Below, in pieces: positions 21,409 to 25,520 of a stretch of DNA of 25,520 bases. This DNA comes from Anaerolineae bacterium (lineage in GTDB: Bacteria; Chloroflexota; Anaerolineae; Aggregatilineales; UBA3940): assembly GCA_016926985.1 (NCBI GenBank), contig JAFGNO010000160.1:1-25520 (forward strand), written 5' to 3'. How positions within the stretch are numbered: the first letter of the stretch is position 1; each line of letters opens with the position of its first letter. The notes beneath the pieces are model-generated. The model ran no database searches and was not told the origin of the DNA. It saw nothing but the letters and a program-made list of their open reading frames with translations. The translations under genes and the position numbers were made by a program.

Positions 21409-23388
21409 ATGGAACTGGCTGTGCTGGGGATCGATATAGGCGGCACATTCACCGACTTTGTGCTGCTGATGGATGGGCAGATTCGCCTGCGGAAAATCCC
21501 GACCACCCCGCAGGACCCTTCACGTGCCCTGCTTGATGGGATCGAGCAGCTTGATCTGCCAGAAAGCGCCGATATTGTCCATGGGTCTACTATTGCTACC
21601 AATGCGCTGCTTGAACGCAAGGGAGCAAGGACGGCGCTGGTAACCACTCGCGGTTTTGCCGACGTGCTGGAAATTGGCCGGCAAAACCGTCCAGACCTGT
21701 ATGCGCTGGTGCCCGTTTTGCCCCCTCCCTTGGTGCCTGCCGAATGGCGGTTTGAAGTTGGCGAGCGCGTGATGGCGGATGGAAGCGTTGCCGTGGCGCT
21801 TGATGACGCAGAGATTGAGGCCCTGGCGGGGCGGCTGCATAATGAGAAGATCGAGTCGGTGGCCGTCTGCTTGTTTTTTTCCTTTCTTTACCCCCAACAC
21901 GAGCGGCGAATTGGTGATATCCTGAGTAAGGTTGTTGCCGTGTCCCTGTCGTGCGAGATTCTGCCGGAATACCGGGAGTATGAACGGACAAGCACAACCG
22001 TGATCAACGCCTACGTCGCTCCGCTGGTGGACCGATACCTGACGCGTGTTGAGAAGGGGTTGAAAACAGGGCGTCGCCTGCGCATCATGCAGTCAAATGG
22101 CGGCGTGATCACGGCGGAAACTGCGCGGCATGAGGCGGCGCGAACTGCCCTGTCCGGCCCGGCCGGGGGCGCGGTGGGGGCATTTGAGGTGGCGCGCGCG
22201 GCAGGATTTGACCATATCATCAGCTTTGATATGGGGGGAACCTCCACCGATGTGGCCCTGTTCCCGGGTGACATTCCGTATACCCGCGAGGCCCGGATTG
22301 GGGGAATGCCCCTGCGCCTGCCGGTCGTGGATGTTCATACTGTGGGGGCTGGCGGCGGGAGTATTGCGGAGGTGGATGCTGGCGGGGCCCTACGCGTGGG
22401 GCCCCGGAGCGCTGGAGCAGATCCTGGCCCGGCATGCTATGGCAAGGGGGATTACGCTACAACAACGGACGCAAATCTAGTGCTTGGGCGGCTGCGCCCA
22501 GAGCATTTTCTCGGCGGGCAGATGCCCCTATTCCCGGAACGGTCATTCTGGGTGATGGAAACTCTGGCGAACAGCATGGTTGCCGACGGGGCCGAAACTG
22601 CTGCGCTGGGCGTTATCCAGGTGGCAAATGCCACAATGGAACGCGCCATTCGGAAGATATCAGTTGAGCGAGGATATGACCCGCGCCAGTTCACACTGGT
22701 TGCTTTTGGCGGGGCGGGGCCGCTCCACGCCTGCGCTCTGGCGCAAGCATTGGCTATTCCACGTGTCCTTATCCCACGAACACCGGGGGTGCTGTCGGCC
22801 CTGGGAATGACAATTGCTGATCTGGTCAAGGATTATTCGCTCACCATTATGCGAGGCGATGATGTGTTGGGGGAGGAAATACTGGATACAATCTACTGGC
22901 CCCTTGAGGAACGGGGGCGAGCGGATCTGAGGCAAGAGGGCATCGCCGAATCGGCGATCCGTTTGGAACGATTGCTGGACATCCGGTACCAGGGGCAATC
23001 CCATGAGATCACGGTCCAGCAGCCTGAAGACGCTGATTGGGGGAAGGCTTTTCACGCGCTGCACGATCGTCTATATGGTCACTACGATGAAAAAAGGCCG
23101 ATTGAAATTGTAAATCTACATCTTCGTGCGATTGGAGCAGGGTTGAAACCAGAGCTAGGCAACATGGAACCGCGCAGGTCCGTGATCGAAGGCCAAAAAG
23201 ACGCCGGCGACGTGTGGTTTGATGCGGGGTATGCCCCGGCAACCCCGATTTACCGGCGCGAAAACCTGCCGGCAGGCTTTTCTTTTGATGGGCCGGCAAT
23301 TGTTTGTCAGATGGATACAACAACGCTTGTGGCGCCCGGCTGGAAGGCCAGTGTGGATCGCATGGGCAACCTGCTGCTTACAGTATGA
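21409..23388 (+). CDS. hydantoinase/oxoprolinase family protein, subunit A (HyuA type)
   Basis: ATP-dependent ring-opening amidohydrolase subunit of the ASKHA fold, related to N-methylhydantoinase A, acetone carboxylase beta and 5-oxoprolinase. In the 659-residue product the phosphate-binding GIDIGGTFTDF (7-17), the DMGGTSTDVAL nucleotide motif, GAGGGSIAEVD and GADPGPACYG are all present, so it looks complete. Partners normally encoded beside it (HyuB-type subunit) are missing here: a regulator lies six bases upstream, and a cell-wall peptidase overlaps its stop by four bases (ATGA). The ribosome binding site is weak, fitting translational coupling to dtxR. Substrate (hydantoin, oxoproline or other) cannot be told. 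Confidence 0.92.
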   Translation: MELAVLGIDIGGTFTDFVLLMDGQIRLRKIPTTPQDPSRALLDGIEQLDLPESADIVHGSTIATNALLERKGARTALVTTRGFADVLEIGRQNRPDLYALVPVLPPPLVPAEWRFEVGERVMADGSVAVALDDAEIEALAGRLHNEKIESVAVCLFFSFLYPQHERRIGDILSKVVAVSLSCEILPEYREYERTSTTVINAYVAPLVDRYLTRVEKGLKTGRRLRIMQSNGGVITAETARHEAARTALSGPAGGAVGAFEVARAAGFDHIISFDMGGTSTDVALFPGDIPYTREARIGGMPLRLPVVDVHTVGAGGGSIAEVDAGGALRVGPRSAGADPGPACYGKGDYATTTDANLVLGRLRPEHFLGGQMPLFPERSFWVMETLANSMVADGAETAALGVIQVANATMERAIRKISVERGYDPRQFTLVAFGGAGPLHACALAQALAIPRVLIPRTPGVLSALGMTIADLVKDYSLTIMRGDDVLGEEILDTIYWPLEERGRADLRQEGIAESAIRLERLLDIRYQGQSHEITVQQPEDADWGKAFHALHDRLYGHYDEKRPIEIVNLHLRAIGAGLKPELGNMEPRRSVIEGQKDAGDVWFDAGYAPATPIYRRENLPAGFSFDGPAIVCQMDTTTLVAPGWKASVDRMGNLLLTV

Positions 23389-24368
23389 GTGTGACTATGA
23401 AACACCTGCGAAACCTTTTCTTTGCTGTTATGGTCACGCTGATCGGAATGGTCGGGGCAGTTGACCCCGCCAGGGCCGGGCCAATTGGTACCGGGCTTTC
23501 GGTGAGCATCCTGCCAACCGAACTGGTACCAGGACAGGCAGGCTTTGTCTTTGTGCTGGGAGATTACCCGCTGGAGATCGATGCCCGGCTTGATGGCGTC
23601 CCGCTTGAGATGATGTGGGCCGGTAAAGGGTATGTCGCCACTTTCTCCTTTGACCGGTATCACGAACCCGCCGAATATACCTTGATTGTAACCGTCCGCA
23701 ATCCCCTGACGGGGGAAAGGCTCACCAGGGAAGAAACGATCCGGGTGATTGACTATTCTTACCCGCTTGAAGATATCATCATCGGGCCTTATCTCTCTTC
23801 CCTGCTGGACCAGGCTCTGAATGAAGAAGAAAACGCGTTGATCAGAAGTCTGACAGAAGAGATTTCCCGGCCCGGCAGGTGGGACTGGCCCTTCTATCTC
23901 CCTGCCCCAGGTGGAGCGGTTACCTCAAATTATGGCGCGAGTCGGATTTATAACAACGGCGCGTTAAGGACCTATCACACCGGGACCGATTACCGGCGCT
24001 ATGTTGGTGACCCGGTTGTGGCTGCCGCCTTTGGGCAGGTGGTGGCAGTCGAAACATTCCATGTCAGGGGTATTACTATCGTGCTGAACCATGGATATGG
24101 CGTTTATTCACTGTATGCCCACCTGTCAGAGAGCCTTGTCCAGCCCGGCCAGGTGGTTCACCAGGGAGAGATAATTGGGCGGGCCGGGTCTACAGGGCGG
24201 TCGTTGGGGCCGCACCTGCACTACGAACTCATTGTAAAGGGCGTACAGGTTGACTCGCTGCGCTGGATGACGTTGGTGCCCGGATTTGAACCCCCGCCCA
24301 TGGTTGAGCCTATTCCCCAGGAAGAAAGCGATCAAACTGAGGAAACAGGTGACGCATCAGGCGATTAA
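23385..24368 (+). CDS. secreted M23 (LytM/lysostaphin-type) peptidase
   Basis: Predicted extracytoplasmic zinc endopeptidase acting on peptidoglycan cross-bridges or peptides. The 327-residue product has a signal peptide (about 1-31, cut after ARA), a beta-rich Ig-like region (about 38-125) and a C-terminal M23 domain (about 172-290). Zinc ligands are seen in HTGTDY (H198, D202) and HLHYEL (H279), with catalytic H246 (YAHLS) and H277, so it looks active. The acidic tail has no motif. The start overlaps the hydantoinase stop (ATGA, 23385-23388), which indicates coupling; a second ATG at codon 5 is possible. The frame is open further upstream, but there it only shadows the hydantoinase gene. 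Confidence 0.93.
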   Translation: MSVTMKHLRNLFFAVMVTLIGMVGAVDPARAGPIGTGLSVSILPTELVPGQAGFVFVLGDYPLEIDARLDGVPLEMMWAGKGYVATFSFDRYHEPAEYTLIVTVRNPLTGERLTREETIRVIDYSYPLEDIIIGPYLSSLLDQALNEEENALIRSLTEEISRPGRWDWPFYLPAPGGAVTSNYGASRIYNNGALRTYHTGTDYRRYVGDPVVAAAFGQVVAVETFHVRGITIVLNHGYGVYSLYAHLSESLVQPGQVVHQGEIIGRAGSTGRSLGPHLHYELIVKGVQVDSLRWMTLVPGFEPPPMVEPIPQEESDQTEETGDASGD

Positions 24369-24387
24369 ACGGCGTGTTTTCGGGTTG

Positions 24388-24424
24388 GATCAGCCAGGAC
24401 TATCGGCTGGATCGATCTGATTTT
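24388..24424 (+). terminator. weak hairpin in the gap before the oxidoreductase gene
   Basis: GATCAGCC (24388-24395) pairs with GGCT-G-GATC (24405-24413) with one bulged G, and TTTT follows only at 24421-24424. It might end the dtxR operon or partly separate it from the next gene. The offset T-run makes this weak. No clear promoter is seen in the rest of the gap. Confidence 0.3.
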
Positions 24425-24457
24425 CGCGTTTTTGTACGTCTTCAGGAGAGAAAAAGC

Positions 24458-25520
24458 ATGGGCGAAGCCGATCCGGTCGTCAATAATTTTCAGATCATTA
24501 TTGCTACTGTGAATGGGACAGGAAGCCAGACGGCCAACACGGTGCTGCTCAGGGCTTTGTTCAAGATGGGTATCCCCGTGAGCGGGAAAAATATATTCCC
24601 TTCCAATATCCAGGGATTGCCAACCTGGTTCACCATCCGGGTCAACAAAGATGGTTATATTGCTCGCTGTGAGGTAAGCGAGGTGCTGGTCGCCATGAAT
24701 CAGGCTTCCATTGAGGAGGACATTGAACAACTCCCTCCCGGAGGTGTGTGTATTTACCCGGAAGAGTGGCATATCAAGGAAGCCCGTCAGGATGTTGTCT
24801 ATTATGCCGTGCCGGTAAAAGGCCTGATCAAAGATGTAGATATTCCCCGGAATTTGCAGGATTATATTGCGAACATGGTCTACGTGGGTGTGCTGGCCGT
24901 CCTGCTCGGTATGGAACTGGATGAAATCCAGGAGGTTCTGAACTTCCACTTTGCCGGGAAAGGCGGGCCAGTCAATCTCAATATGGGTGTGGTCAGAACT
25001 GCCGCGCAATGGGCGCAGGAAAACCTGGTGAAAATTGACCCATATCGTGTTGAAAGAATGGATAAAACCGGCGGGAAAATCCTCCACGATGGCAACGCAA
25101 CGGCTGCGCTGGGAGCGGTTTTCGGCGGCGTATCGTTTGTTGCCTGGTATCCCATCACGCCGGCAACGAGCCTGATGGATGCGCTGGGCGAGTACTTGAA
25201 AGAACTCAGACACGACCCGGAAACCGGGCTGGCAACCTATGTGGTGGTTCAGGCTGAGGACGAACTGTCCGCGATCGGTATGCTGATAGGGGCCGGCTGG
25301 GCAGGGGCCCGCGCCATGACATCAACGTCCGGGCCGGGCATGTCGCTGATGGCCGAATATTCCGGGCTGGCTTATTTCGCGGAGGTGCCGGCAGTAGTCT
25401 GGAATGTGCAGCGGGTGGGCCCCAGCACAGGGCTGCCAACCCGGACCTCTCAGGGCGATGTATTAAGCGCCTATCTGCTGGGGCATGGTGATACCAAGCA
25501 CCCGGTTTTATTACCGGGCA
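24458..25520 (+). CDS. korA: 2-oxoacid:ferredoxin oxidoreductase alpha subunit with fused gamma domain, cut by window edge
   Basis: Part of a thiamine-diphosphate enzyme that converts 2-oxoacids (2-oxoglutarate, pyruvate or branched-chain) and CoA to acyl-CoA, CO2 and reduced ferredoxin. The frame was translated by hand and is open to the window end (354 codons). The first part (about 1-190) is a gamma domain, with VNGTGSQTANTVLLRALFKM and SNIQGLPTWFTIRV. The alpha domain starts about 205, with GNATAALGAVFGG, AWYPITPATSLMDAL, VVQAEDELSAIGM and TSTSGPGMSLMAEY. Gamma-alpha fusion is the KorA arrangement; substrate is not certain. AGGAGAG seven bases before ATG fixes the start. The beta subunit, normally next, would lie beyond the edge. 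A link to the hyp genes through ferredoxin is only a guess. Confidence 0.92.
   Translation, partial: MGEADPVVNNFQIIIATVNGTGSQTANTVLLRALFKMGIPVSGKNIFPSNIQGLPTWFTIRVNKDGYIARCEVSEVLVAMNQASIEEDIEQLPPGGVCIYPEEWHIKEARQDVVYYAVPVKGLIKDVDIPRNLQDYIANMVYVGVLAVLLGMELDEIQEVLNFHFAGKGGPVNLNMGVVRTAAQWAQENLVKIDPYRVERMDKTGGKILHDGNATAALGAVFGGVSFVAWYPITPATSLMDALGEYLKELRHDPETGLATYVVVQAEDELSAIGMLIGAGWAGARAMTSTSGPGMSLMAEYSGLAYFAEVPAVVWNVQRVGPSTGLPTRTSQGDVLSAYLLGHGDTKHPVLLPG

Noticed and set aside
24365..25213. Long antisense open frame (282 codons, minus strand) at the right end
   Set aside because: It runs opposite the KorA-type gene, whose protein motifs and ribosome binding site are clear; the antisense product has no recognisable motif or start signal.
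1..25520. CRISPR arrays, insertion sequences, attachment sites and phage genes
   Set aside because: Looked for regularly spaced repeats, transposase or integrase motifs and terminal repeats; none were visible by eye.

Overview
The window looks like a chromosomal core region of a member of the Chloroflexota, probably Anaerolineae or a neighbouring class. This rests on gene content and is inference: a CpXC-domain protein, an NBR1-type Ig-domain lipoprotein with a Thr/Pro linker, an FhaA/FhaB/SEDS/PBP cluster, HypA-D, and a KorA-type 2-oxoacid oxidoreductase with its gamma domain fused in front. Base composition is fairly even and moderately GC-rich by eye. I see no insertion sequence, integrase, phage gene or CRISPR array. 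No stretch above 300 bases lacks a gene.

Layout. (1) 1-680, minus strand: rpsF then ssb (cut by the left edge), with a structured rpsF leader that hides the ribosome binding site. (2) 810-1372, plus: tRNA-Met(CAT) and tatA, each with its own promoter and hairpin terminator. (3) 1408-8900, plus: seven closely packed genes (M42 peptidase, M19 dipeptidase, small membrane protein, glycosyltransferase, M50 protease with CBS domains, class III aminotransferase, Eis-type acetyltransferase), ended by a near-perfect intrinsic terminator at 8948-8984. (4) 9010-11994, plus: soluble GAF-PAS histidine kinase and CpXC protein, ended by a terminator at 12017-12043. (5) 16898-12042, minus: fhaA, fhaB-like, methylthioadenosine phosphorylase, SEDS protein, class B PBP. 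(6) 16953-19599, plus: tRNA-Gln(CTG), then hypABCD. (7) 20604-19603, minus: NBR1-Ig lipoprotein. (8) 20681-24368, plus: DtxR-type iron regulator, HyuA-type hydantoinase and a secreted M23 peptidase, in a tight operon. (9) 24458-end, plus: 2-oxoacid:ferredoxin oxidoreductase alpha subunit, cut by the right edge.

How the genes fit together. Region 3 suggests peptide and amino-acid scavenging mixed with envelope functions. Region 5 mirrors the actinobacterial fhaA-fhaB-pstP-rodA-pbpA-pknA-pknB cell-wall cluster but has no kinase or phosphatase here, and its PBP has lost all three transpeptidase motifs while the SEDS protein looks intact. Region 6 makes the early half of the [NiFe]-hydrogenase maturation machinery; hypE, hypF and the hydrogenase are not in the window.

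The most interesting observations are the pseudo-enzyme PBP paired with an intact SEDS protein, the three-tier rpsF leader, a GarA-like phosphosite in FhaA, two probable leaderless genes (histidine kinase and fhaA), and a recurrent TGn-extended -10 promoter type.
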